64,000 bases of DNA, taken from positions 38,902 through 102,901 of the forward strand of contig CAADYR010000031.1 of NCBI GenBank assembly GCA_900753305.1, given 5' to 3'. Origin of the DNA: Lachnospiraceae bacterium (lineage in GTDB: Bacteria; Bacillota; Clostridia; Lachnospirales; Lachnospiraceae). Shown here piece after piece: positions 57,092 through 64,000 of this stretch (the first letter of the stretch is position 1; every line of letters starts with the position of its first letter). The position numbers and the translations under genes are program-made. The notes beneath the pieces were generated by a model. That model did not search any database and was not told where the DNA came from. It was given only the letters and a program-made list of their open reading frames with translations.

Positions 57092-57892
57092 ATGCATTTT
57101 CATGTTATGACATTATTCCCAGAAATGATCATGGAGGGATTGTCTAAAAGTATTATCGGACGTGCACAACAAAAAGAGTGTATTTCACTGGATGCAGTTA
57201 ATATCAGAGATTATACATTAGACAAGCACAAAAAAGTAGACGATTATCCTTATGGTGGAGGTGCCGGTATGTTAATGCAGGCGCAACCGGTTTATGATGC
57301 ATATCAGGCAGTCATGGAATCTATTCATGAAAGACAGAAGGATCATTCTGAAAATGACAGGAGAGTACGTGTTATTTACCTGACTCCGCAGGGAGAAGTC
57401 TTTTCACAAAAAAAAGCTGTAGAATTGGCGAATGAAGAAGATCTGATTTTTTTATGCGGTCATTATGAAGGAATTGATGAACGTGTCCTTGAAGAAATTG
57501 TAACGGACTATATTTCTATCGGAGATTATGTACTTACCGGAGGAGAGTTACCTGCAATGGTAATGATCGATACAATATCCCGACTGGTTCCGGGGGTGCT
57601 CAATAACGGAGAATCTGCTCAGACAGAATCTCATTCTGATGGGTTGCTGGAATATCCTCAATATTCCAGACCGGAAGTATGGCGTAACAGGAAAGTCCCG
57701 GACGTATTGATTAGCGGACATCATGCTAATATAGAAAAATGGCGTTTGGAACAGGCTATACTGAGAACGCAGGAGCGAAGACCTGATATGTATGCTGCTT
57801 ATATGGAGGCACATCCACCATTACCGCCTAAGAAGCGGCGACGTAAGGTGTCTGCCGCAACTCAGCTACAGGCAAAACCAGAGGATAACTAA
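57092..57892 (+). CDS. trmD: tRNA (guanine37-N1)-methyltransferase
   Basis: 266 residues. SPOUT methyltransferase making m1G37. Knot motifs YGGGAGMLMQ, LCGHYEGIDERV and SIGDYVLTGGELPAMV; C-terminal HANIEKWR and a Pro/Lys/Arg-rich tail. ATG 57092 (MHFHVMTLFPEM) follows GGAGG within the end of rimM; an in-frame ATG at 57065 lies inside rimM. Confidence 0.96.
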   Translation: MHFHVMTLFPEMIMEGLSKSIIGRAQQKECISLDAVNIRDYTLDKHKKVDDYPYGGGAGMLMQAQPVYDAYQAVMESIHERQKDHSENDRRVRVIYLTPQGEVFSQKKAVELANEEDLIFLCGHYEGIDERVLEEIVTDYISIGDYVLTGGELPAMVMIDTISRLVPGVLNNGESAQTESHSDGLLEYPQYSRPEVWRNRKVPDVLISGHHANIEKWRLEQAILRTQERRPDMYAAYMEAHPPLPPKKRRRKVSAATQLQAKPEDN

Positions 57893-57919
57893 ATTGTGTG
57901 AAAAATTTAAAATAATGAC

Positions 57920-57948
57920 TTGCATTATTTATATACATAGTGTATATT
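57920..57948 (+). promoter_or_regulatory. Promoter of the rplS operon
   Basis: TTGCAT (57920-57925), 17-bp spacer, TATATT (57943-57948). Confidence 0.55.
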
Positions 57949-57954
57949 ATTAAT

Positions 57955-58040
57955 GTTGCGATTAAAGATGGTCCTCTGATACGAAGAATGGCTTTCGGGT
58001 AAGGCTGGTATTAAGAACGTCGAGTTGATTAAGGAGGCAA
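57955..58040 (+). promoter_or_regulatory. Possible L19 leader RNA
   Basis: The roughly 85 nt between the predicted start and rplS contain a stem TGATAC with GGTATTA around an inner GCTTT/AAGGC hairpin, and GATGGTCCTCTG. Firmicutes rplS is known to carry an autoregulatory L19 leader; the position fits and the bases look similar to my recollection of it, but I cannot align it here. Confidence 0.45.
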
Positions 58041-58043
58041 ACA

Positions 58044-58391
58044 ATGAACGAAATTATTAAAGAGATCGAACAGGCTCAGTTAAAGGAATCCGTAGACAAG
58101 TTTAACGTAGGTGATACAGTTAAGGTTTATGGTAAAATCAAGGAAGGTAACCGTGAAAGAATCCAGGTATTCGAAGGTACTGTATTAAAGATTCAGGGCG
58201 GCAGCAACCGTGAGACTTTCACAGTTAGAAAGATTTCTAACGGTGTTGGTGTTGAGAAGACATGGCCTATGCATTCTCCTAATGTTGAGAAGGTAGAAGT
58301 AGTTAGAACTGGTAAAGTTAGAAGAGCTAAGCTTAACTACTTAAGAAATCGTGTTGGTAAGAAGGCTAAGGTTAAAGAGCTGGTTAAATAA
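58044..58391 (+). CDS. rplS: Ribosomal protein L19
   Basis: 115 residues: [20 protein letters not shown] split at [28 protein letters not shown], and [19 protein letters not shown] at the end. AAGGAGG lies seven bases before the start. Confidence 0.97.
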   Translation: MNEIIKEIEQAQLKESVDKFNVGDTVKVYGKIKEGNRERIQVFEGTVLKIQGGSNRETFTVRKISNGVGVEKTWPMHSPNVEKVEVVRTGKVRRAKLNYLRNRVGKKAKVKELVK

Positions 58392-58416
58392 TTAACACAT
58401 AATTTGTTCAAGGCAT

Positions 58417-58447
58417 AAAAACGGAGTCCAATGCGGCTCCGTTTTTC
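58417..58447 (+). terminator. Terminator of rplS
   Basis: 12-bp stem with one G-U pair (58417-58428 with 58435-58446), loop CAATGC, T run. Confidence 0.88.
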
Positions 58448-58476
58448 TTGCGTTGAACACATAATTGGAGTATACT
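58448..58476 (+). promoter_or_regulatory. Promoter of the lepB-rbgA operon
   Basis: TTGCGT (58448-58453), 17-bp spacer, TATACT (58471-58476). The -35 match is weak. Confidence 0.45.
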
Positions 58477-58563
58477 AAAAAGTAATATGGTCAATATCAT
58501 ATGGAATAATCGTAATACTGATTAAATTGCAGAAAATGTTACCGGAACGAAAGAGCAGAATAT

Positions 58564-59145
58564 ATGGGAAGAAGAAAGGGATTAACCTTTTATCAAAAGA
58601 AGAAAAAATTGAATATTGCACTAATCCATGAAATAATCAGTTGGATATTCTGGATTTGCATGTCCGTAGTATTAGCTTTACTTGTGGTATATTGTATAGG
58701 AATGAAGACCAGTGTGATCGGCTCATCTATGGAACCAAGTCTGTATAATGGGCAGGAGATATTTCTAAACCGCCTTGTATATAAGATTACATCACCTAAG
58801 ACAGGAGATGTTGTTGTCTTTTTACCAAATGGCAACGAAAAGTCTCATTATTATGTGAAAAGAGTCGTTGCTGTACCGGGAGATACGCTTTATGTTAAAA
58901 ATGGTATGCTCTATGTAAATGACGAAGTACAGGATGAGTATATCAATGATAAGATTGCGGAAGCCGGATTAGCTGAAAATGAAATAGAACTTGGTGATGA
59001 TGAGTATTTTGTAATTGGAGATAACTGTAATAACAGTGAAGACAGCCGCTCTGCCAATATAGGTAATATTAAGAAAGAACATATTATTGGTAAGGCATGG
59101 TTCAAAATGGCAGCCCAAAGCAGTTCCATGGGCTTTGTAAATTAA
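58564..59145 (+). CDS. lepB: Type I signal peptidase (first copy)
   Basis: 193 residues. Cleaves signal peptides at the outer face of the membrane. Lys-rich N-terminus, one membrane helix (about 22-46), nucleophile Ser in GSSMEPSL, general-base Lys in YYVKRVVAVPGD, and GDNCNNSEDSR. A second copy lies 0.9 kb downstream on the other side of rbgA. Confidence 0.93.
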   Translation: MGRRKGLTFYQKKKKLNIALIHEIISWIFWICMSVVLALLVVYCIGMKTSVIGSSMEPSLYNGQEIFLNRLVYKITSPKTGDVVVFLPNGNEKSHYYVKRVVAVPGDTLYVKNGMLYVNDEVQDEYINDKIAEAGLAENEIELGDDEYFVIGDNCNNSEDSRSANIGNIKKEHIIGKAWFKMAAQSSSMGFVN

Positions 59146-59167
59146 AGAGAAAAGGAAAATATAGTAT

Positions 59168-60046
59168 ATGGCAAATTATCAATGGTATCCCGGGCATATG
59201 ACCAAAGCAAAAAGAATGATGCAGGAGGATATTAAACTAATAGATCTGGTGATCGAACTGGTGGATGCAAGAATTCCGCTTGGCAGTCGCAACCCTGATA
59301 TTGATGAATTGGGGAAGAATAAGTCAAGGTTGATTCTTTTGAATAAATCAGATCTAGCAGATGCCAGACAGAACAAGTTATGGCTGGAGTATTTTGCACA
59401 GAAAGGAATCCGTGCAGTAGAGATCAATTCCAAGAATGGAACAGGTGTCAAATCAATCCAGAATGTAGTGCAGGAGGTCTGCAAAGACAAGATAGAACGA
59501 GACAGACGTAGAGGTATTCTCAATCGTCCGGTAAGAGCAATGGTTGTTGGAATTCCTAATGTAGGTAAATCCACTTTTATTAATTCCTTTGCAGGAAAAG
59601 CATGTGCAAAGACAGGCAACAAACCTGGTGTGACCAAAGGAAAACAGTGGATTCGACTGAATAAGGGACTGGAACTTCTGGATACTCCCGGTATCTTATG
59701 GCCTAAGTTCGAAGATCAGACGGTAGGTCTGCATCTTGCCATGATCGGCTCTATGAACGATGAAATTATTCATCTGGATGAATTGGCATATGAACTGATC
59801 AAATTCATTTCAAAGGAATATGAAGGATTGCTTGAGAAAAGATATGAGATTACTGTTCAGCCGGATGCATATGATACATTGAAAGAAATATGTATCAGCC
59901 GCAGATGTTATCTGAAGGGCGAGGAGTTGGATATTATGAAGGCATCCGCACTGGTTGTTGAGGATTTCAGAAGTGGCAGACTTGGAAGGATCACCATTGA
60001 ACAACCGCCTGCCATGCAACAGAATCAATTACCTGAACAGGAATAA
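59168..60046 (+). CDS. rbgA: Ribosome biogenesis GTPase A
   Basis: 292 residues. Circularly permuted GTPase needed for 50S assembly: G4 LNKSDLA (about residue 57) comes before G1 GIPNVGKST (about 124) and G3 DTPGILWP. N-terminal WYPGHMTKA is the family start. C-terminal helical RNA-binding part. Known in Firmicutes as ylqF beside rplS and rnhB. Confidence 0.95.
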   Translation: MANYQWYPGHMTKAKRMMQEDIKLIDLVIELVDARIPLGSRNPDIDELGKNKSRLILLNKSDLADARQNKLWLEYFAQKGIRAVEINSKNGTGVKSIQNVVQEVCKDKIERDRRRGILNRPVRAMVVGIPNVGKSTFINSFAGKACAKTGNKPGVTKGKQWIRLNKGLELLDTPGILWPKFEDQTVGLHLAMIGSMNDEIIHLDELAYELIKFISKEYEGLLEKRYEITVQPDAYDTLKEICISRRCYLKGEELDIMKASALVVEDFRSGRLGRITIEQPPAMQQNQLPEQE

Positions 60047-60080
60047 TAGAAGAAAATAAATAAACAGGGGAAATACGTCA

Positions 60081-60620
60081 ATGAAAAACATTTTGAAGGA
60101 AATTTTAAGTACCAGTATTTATCTGCTGGTTGTTCTATGTGCTGCATATTTGATCATTACTTATGTTGGACAGCGAACGCAGGTCAGCGGAAGCAGTATG
60201 GAAACAACTCTAAGTGATGGAGACAATTTACTTGTAGATAAGATAACGTATCGTTTTTCAGATCCGAAACGGTTTGATATTATTGTATTTCCTTTTCAAT
60301 ATGATGCGGATACCTATTATATTAAAAGAATTATTGGCATGCCTGGAGAAACGGTTCAAATTGATTATGATGGTAATATTTATATAGATGGTGAAATTCT
60401 GGAAGAGTCTTATGGCAGAGAGGTGATTCAGAATCCTGGGCGGGCAGCCGAGCCGATCACCCTGGGTGAAGATGAATATTTTGTTATGGGTGATAACCGT
60501 AATAACAGTTCTGACAGCCGCGATCCGTCTGTTGGCAATATTCATAGAAAGGATATTATAGGCAGGGCATGGGTCAGAATATGGCCGTTCTCCAAATTTG
60601 GAGTGCTGAAACATCAATAA
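60081..60620 (+). CDS. lepB: Type I signal peptidase (second copy)
   Basis: 179 residues. One N-terminal membrane helix (about 10-30), Ser in GSSMETTL, Lys in YYIKRIIGMPGE, and GDNRNNSSDSRDP. The catalytic parts are all present; the sequence differs clearly from the first copy, so this is not a recent duplication. Confidence 0.93.
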   Translation: MKNILKEILSTSIYLLVVLCAAYLIITYVGQRTQVSGSSMETTLSDGDNLLVDKITYRFSDPKRFDIIVFPFQYDADTYYIKRIIGMPGETVQIDYDGNIYIDGEILEESYGREVIQNPGRAAEPITLGEDEYFVMGDNRNNSSDSRDPSVGNIHRKDIIGRAWVRIWPFSKFGVLKHQ

Positions 60621-60651
60621 TTTGAATAGCACACAGGAAATGAGGATTCGT

Positions 60652-61413
60652 ATGAAGAAAATAGGTGAAATAAAAGAAGAATTGCAGGCAGCGCAGGACG
60701 ATATGCTGCCTGTTTTTATTAAAGAATATGAAGAAGATGAAAGAAACGGGGTAAAGACACTCGTTGCAAAAGCCAGAAAAAGAATAGATGCACTGGAACA
60801 TGAGATTGCACGTACCGAACAAATGAAAAGATATGAAAAGGAATATGCATCTTATGGATATATTTGTGGTATTGATGAGGTTGGCAGGGGACCGTTAGCA
60901 GGTCCTGTAGTCGCAGGTGCAGTTATTTTACCTAAGGACTGTAAGATTCTGTATCTGAATGACTCAAAACAGCTTACAGCGAAGAAACGTGATGAACTGT
61001 ATGACATTATCATGGAAGAGGCAGTCGCAGTAGGACTTGGATTTGCTTCCTATGAAAGAATTGACGAAATCAATATTCTGCAGGCTACCTATGAAGCGAT
61101 GAGAGAGGCTATTAGTAAATTGGCAGTTCCACCCGATATATTATTAAACGATGCTGTGACGATACCACAGGTGACAATACCGCAGGTGCCTATTATCAAG
61201 GGTGATGCCAAGAGCGTGTCTATCGCGGCAGCAAGTATTGTAGCAAAAGTTACAAGGGACAGGATGATGGTAAAATATGATGAGCTATATCCGGAATATC
61301 ATTTTGCAGAGAATAAAGGATATGGTTCAGCAGCACATATAGAGGCGTTGAAGAAATATGGACCAACACCTATTCACAGGAAATCATTTATACAAAATTT
61401 TGTAACTGTTTAG
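60652..61413 (+). CDS. rnhB: Ribonuclease HII
   Basis: 253 residues. Removes ribonucleotides and RNA primers from DNA. Helical N-terminal extension (1-68) as in Bacillus-type RNase HII, then GIDEVGRGPLAGPVVAGAV with the catalytic Asp-Glu, LNDSKQLT, and IIKGDAKSVSIAAASIVAKV split at the catalytic Asp. A small direct repeat TIPQV-TIPQV precedes IIKGD. ATG 60652 has ATGAGG six bases upstream. Confidence 0.94.
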   Translation: MKKIGEIKEELQAAQDDMLPVFIKEYEEDERNGVKTLVAKARKRIDALEHEIARTEQMKRYEKEYASYGYICGIDEVGRGPLAGPVVAGAVILPKDCKILYLNDSKQLTAKKRDELYDIIMEEAVAVGLGFASYERIDEINILQATYEAMREAISKLAVPPDILLNDAVTIPQVTIPQVPIIKGDAKSVSIAAASIVAKVTRDRMMVKYDELYPEYHFAENKGYGSAAHIEALKKYGPTPIHRKSFIQNFVTV

Positions 61414-61470
61414 AAACTATGATATAGATGAACTTGTGAATAGTGATACATAGACAGGGTGGTGAGCAGA

Positions 61471-63195
61471 TTGGATGGATATACTTCTACAATGATGCAG
61501 GGGCAGGGTTATGCATCTGTAGGACAGAGTTATGTTCAGCATACAGGAGAGACTGCCAGTACCAGAATCACAGGGAATCAGGTATCGACAGAGCTTCTGA
61601 CGGATTTAAAGGCAGGAGATACCTTTCAGGGTGAGATTATGTCTGTAAATGGACAGGATGTTCAGCTACAGCTTACAAATGGACAATATATGGCAGCCAA
61701 GTTGGAGGCACAGATGCAACTTGCTCTTGGACAGATTTTGAATTTTGAAGTCCAGTCAAATCAGAATAACCGTATCGTATTAAAACCGTTGTATACGAAT
61801 CTGTTACAACAGCAAGTCGGGGAAGCAGCACTAAGGGCAGCTTCACTTCCGGTGAATCAGAAGAGTTTACAGCTTGTATCCATGATGATTGAGAATGGGG
61901 TATCTATTGATAAAAATAATCTTCCCAAATTGTATCGGCAGATTGTTCAGAATCCAGAGGCACCCATTTCGGATATTCTTCATCTTAATAAACTCAATAT
62001 TCCAATTACAGAAGATAATCTTACCCAATATGCACAGTATAAAGGGATGGAACATCAATTACTGGGCGGGATAGAAGATACTTCTAAGGAAATCCTGTCG
62101 TTATATGATGAATTAGCGGATGCAGGCTTTAACGAAAGCACACAGACTGCAGCTGGTCAGGGAACGCCCACAGCCGTTTCATACATGGATGATGTGGTTC
62201 GTTTCCTTTTGCAGGATGAATCGGAAGGAAATGCGCAGGAGCAGATTGTGAATACGGAGCAGGAGGCGAATCCGTCAGTTGATTCTCAGTCAGGTACAAC
62301 GAATCAGAATACAACAGATACAGTTCTGAACCAACAGACAAATTCTCCGGTCAGTGAACTGGCAGATGCAGATGTAAAAAAGACAGATGCTTCTACTTCT
62401 GGCAATAAAGGACAAGAGATAACAGATCTGGAGAACACACCGGAGAATAAGAATACTCTACGGACAGAGCATAAGGGGCAGCCATTTACTTTTAAGACGG
62501 AGACAGATTGGAAAGAGCAACTGTCAAAGTGGCTGGAGGAAACGCCACAATCCAGAGAGAAAATCTATCATTCTGACCGTTTCCGTGAAGTGCTGACCAA
62601 AGCGTTGACAGACAAGTGGACTCTTACGCCGGAGGATGTTGGTGAGAAGCAGAAAGTGGAACAGTTCTATCATAGATTAAGTGCGGAAAGTGAGCAGCTT
62701 TCACAACTGATGCAGGATTCAGCCCAGAACCGCACAGCCGGCTCCAGTGCCAGAAACATCAATGAAAATATCAGTTTCATGAATGAACTGAATCAGACTT
62801 TCCAGTATGTACAGCTTCCACTGAAAATGTCAGGCAAAAATGCCAATGGTGAGTTATATGTCTGTACGAACAAGAAAAATCTTGCAAAGAGGAGCGGTAC
62901 GCTTACAGCACTGTTGCATCTGGATATGGCAAATCTTGGTCCGATGGATATTAAAATATCTCTGGAAACAGAGAAAGATATACTGACAACAAGATTCTGC
63001 CTGGAAGAGGATGTAGTTTCCTTTATGCAGGAACATATGGAAGAATTGACTAATAGACTGACCAGAGCAGGATATTTCTGCAAGACATATGTGGAGCCAA
63101 GGCAAGAGCAGCAATCAGTTATGGAAGTCATAGAGGAACAATCAGGTGTTCATGTCACACCACTTAGTTATCAGGCATTTGATATTAAGGCATAG
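61471..63195 (+). CDS. FliK-like (hook-length control type) protein
   Basis: About 574 residues. Starts are ambiguous: TTG 61471 has GGTGG eight bases upstream; GTG at 61459 or 61462 is also in frame. The N-terminal third is Gln-rich with LKAGDTFQGEIMSVNGQDVQL. The middle (about 225-340) is low-complexity Ser/Thr/Asn/Glu. The C-terminal 130 residues resemble the FliK C-terminal domain (LGPMDIKISLETEKDILTTRF, then EELTNRLTRAGY). It sits just before an FlhB-tail-like gene; the same pair occurs in Bacillus after rnhB (ylqG-ylqH) outside the main flagellar cluster. No signal peptide. Confidence 0.75.
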   Translation: MDGYTSTMMQGQGYASVGQSYVQHTGETASTRITGNQVSTELLTDLKAGDTFQGEIMSVNGQDVQLQLTNGQYMAAKLEAQMQLALGQILNFEVQSNQNNRIVLKPLYTNLLQQQVGEAALRAASLPVNQKSLQLVSMMIENGVSIDKNNLPKLYRQIVQNPEAPISDILHLNKLNIPITEDNLTQYAQYKGMEHQLLGGIEDTSKEILSLYDELADAGFNESTQTAAGQGTPTAVSYMDDVVRFLLQDESEGNAQEQIVNTEQEANPSVDSQSGTTNQNTTDTVLNQQTNSPVSELADADVKKTDASTSGNKGQEITDLENTPENKNTLRTEHKGQPFTFKTETDWKEQLSKWLEETPQSREKIYHSDRFREVLTKALTDKWTLTPEDVGEKQKVEQFYHRLSAESEQLSQLMQDSAQNRTAGSSARNINENISFMNELNQTFQYVQLPLKMSGKNANGELYVCTNKKNLAKRSGTLTALLHLDMANLGPMDIKISLETEKDILTTRFCLEEDVVSFMQEHMEELTNRLTRAGYFCKTYVEPRQEQQSVMEVIEEQSGVHVTPLSYQAFDIKA

Positions 63196-63221
63196 TGCGC
63201 AGAAATGAGGATTAGTTTAGT

Positions 63222-63536
63222 ATGGAGGAGAAGAGAAAACCAACACAGGCAGTAGCTCTGGAATATGATCCCGCTGACAATGCCCCCAAAGTAATTGCCA
63301 TGGGGCGCGGTGCATTGGCTGATCGTATCATAGAAAAAGCCAAGGATGCAGATATTCCTGTGCATCGTGATGATAAGCTGGCAGATACGCTGTCCAAGCT
63401 GGAGATCGGAGATATGATCCCGCCGGAGTTATATAGCGCTGTAGCTGAGATTCTGGTATTCGTAGACAGCATGGATAAAATAAAAGCAAAGGTAAATGCA
63501 TATCATGAACAAAAGGCAGACGGGAAGCGAATATGA
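63222..63536 (+). CDS. FlhB C-terminal-domain-like protein (FlhX/YlqH)
   Basis: 104 residues, soluble. Matches the cytoplasmic domain of FlhB/YscU export gate proteins: AVALEYDPADNAPKVIAMG, then ADIPVHRDDKLADTL and IPPELYSAVAEILVFV. The NPTH autocleavage motif is absent, since the protein starts just after that point. Probably works with flagellar export or the FliK-like neighbour; role unproven. Confidence 0.85.
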   Translation: MEEKRKPTQAVALEYDPADNAPKVIAMGRGALADRIIEKAKDADIPVHRDDKLADTLSKLEIGDMIPPELYSAVAEILVFVDSMDKIKAKVNAYHEQKADGKRI

Positions 63537-63858
63537 GAAGAGAGCAGCGCAGTATCTGCAGGATAAAGGTGTCAGGGTACTGGAGTTAAATTACAGGAAT
63601 CGTAAGGGTGAGATAGATCTGATTGCCCAAGATGGAGAATATCTGGTTTTCGTAGAAGTCAAATATCGTAAAGATTCGAAGAAGGGTTCTCCGGAAGAAG
63701 CTGTTAATTACAGGAAAAGACAGAATATCTGTCGTGTGGCAGATTATTACAGAATGACGCATGGCATCGGTGAATTTACCCCGATACGTTATGATGTGAT
63801 TGCTTTTTGTGGTGATGAGATCACATGGTATCGGAACGCATTTGAACATGTGTGGTAA
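63505..63858 (+). CDS. yraN: YraN-family (UPF0102) endonuclease-like protein
   Basis: 117 residues. PD-(D/E)xK nuclease-like fold: GEIDLIAQDGEYLVFVEVKYR contains the D and ExK residues in GEIDLIA and FVEVKYR. Role unknown, often near rnhB. Start ATG 63505 (AAAGG 12 bases upstream) or ATG 63496. It overlaps the previous gene by 32 bases. Confidence 0.88.
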   Translation: MNKRQTGSEYEKRAAQYLQDKGVRVLELNYRNRKGEIDLIAQDGEYLVFVEVKYRKDSKKGSPEEAVNYRKRQNICRVADYYRMTHGIGEFTPIRYDVIAFCGDEITWYRNAFEHVW

Positions 63859-63935
63859 CTGATACAGGTTTTATAAGATAATTACGAAACTTGGATAGAG
63901 AATGGCACGAATTGTGCAGGTTTAACAATGCAACA

Positions 63936-64000
63936 CAGACCCGCTCTCGCTACACTGCAGCTCGTAGCAGTACATAAGGCGCTAAAATACAGCGCCTAAG
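63936..64000. repeat. Palindromic repeat-like stretch at window end
   Basis: Two hairpins in non-coding DNA: GCTAC/GTAGC (63949-63953, 63964-63968) and AGGCGCT/AGCGCCT (63977-63983, 63991-63997) with loop AAAATAC. Base composition is more GC-rich than the surroundings, as in dispersed palindromic elements. It is cut by the window edge. No gene is visible from 63859 on. Confidence 0.4.

Noticed and set aside
61131..61203. TIPQV-TIPQV duplication in RNase HII as a disruptive insertion
   Set aside because: It is in frame, a few residues long, in a variable loop before the catalytic IIKGD motif, and the rest of the enzyme is intact.

Overview
The window looks like the chromosome of a low-GC Gram-positive bacterium of the class Clostridia, most likely family Lachnospiraceae (genus not determinable from sequence alone). 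The reasons are strong GGAGG-type ribosome binding sites, the SRP/ribosome gene cluster (ylxM-ffh-rpsP-khpA-rimM-trmD, then rplS-lepB-rbgA-lepB-rnhB), an F-ATPase operon with a short c subunit, a purine pathway ending in a separate PurO-type IMP cyclohydrolase and AICAR transformylase, an FtsA-like protein beside coaE, and several glycoside hydrolases. I see no phage, insertion sequence, integrase or CRISPR array. Nearly all genes are on the + strand. The exceptions are an RluA-type pseudouridine synthase, an AraC regulator, tRNA-Leu and tmcAL.

Region by region. 1-2.3 kb: 3' part of a large GH13 alpha-amylase. 2.4-8.8 kb: the complete atp operon (B-E-F-[H+A fused]-G-D-C), in which subunits delta and alpha form one 672-residue protein. 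8.8-13.1 kb: formate/nitrite-type channel, GreA, an ABC-F (Uup-like) ATPase and an rRNA/tRNA pseudouridine synthase. 13.2-17.6 kb: MarR regulator with a heterodimeric ABC exporter. 17.6-19.2 kb: TetR regulator and a metallo-beta-lactamase-fold protein. 19.2-21.3 kb: a ZTP/ZMP riboswitch controlling the last two steps of IMP synthesis. 21.4-25.7 kb: a helical protein of unknown function, a GNAT acetyltransferase, RarA, an MBL hydrolase and RsmJ. 25.7-28.5 kb: divergent AraC regulator and GH43 glycosidase. 28.7-31.5 kb: NudC, adenine deaminase, tRNA-Leu(CAA). 31.6-39.8 kb: polA, coaE, the FtsA-like protein, walJ, an ACT protein and UPF0210. 40.0-41.3 kb: a secreted protein gene broken by an in-frame TAG. 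41.3-44.4 kb: tmcAL and a cytoplasmic GH9 enzyme. 44.4-54.1 kb: yceD-rpmF, then plsX-acpP-rnc-smc-ftsY, a threonine deaminase and a YitT protein. 54.2-63.9 kb: SRP/ribosome maturation operon, rplS, two signal peptidases, rbgA, rnhB, a FliK-like/FlhB-tail-like pair and yraN. The window ends in a palindromic repeat-like stretch.

The genes make functional sense together: energy coupling (ATP synthase), purine supply (ZMP-sensing purO/AICARFT operon, plus NudC and adenine deaminase for nucleotide turnover), plant-glycan use (GH13 outside the cell; GH43 and GH9 lacking signal peptides and so probably acting on imported oligosaccharides), and a large translation/secretion block (SRP, FtsY, YlxM, signal peptidases, ribosome assembly factors).

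The points most worth a second look are the delta-alpha ATP synthase fusion, which conflicts with the normal 1:3 subunit ratio; the ZTP riboswitch, whose pseudoknot and terminator share the same bases; the FtsA-like protein with a tail of four repeated beta-grasp-like modules; the secreted gene with an intact promoter, RBS and signal peptide but a TAG at codon 46; and a 16-bp perfect inverted repeat before the GH43 gene that shares a 13-mer with a palindrome between atpB and atpE.
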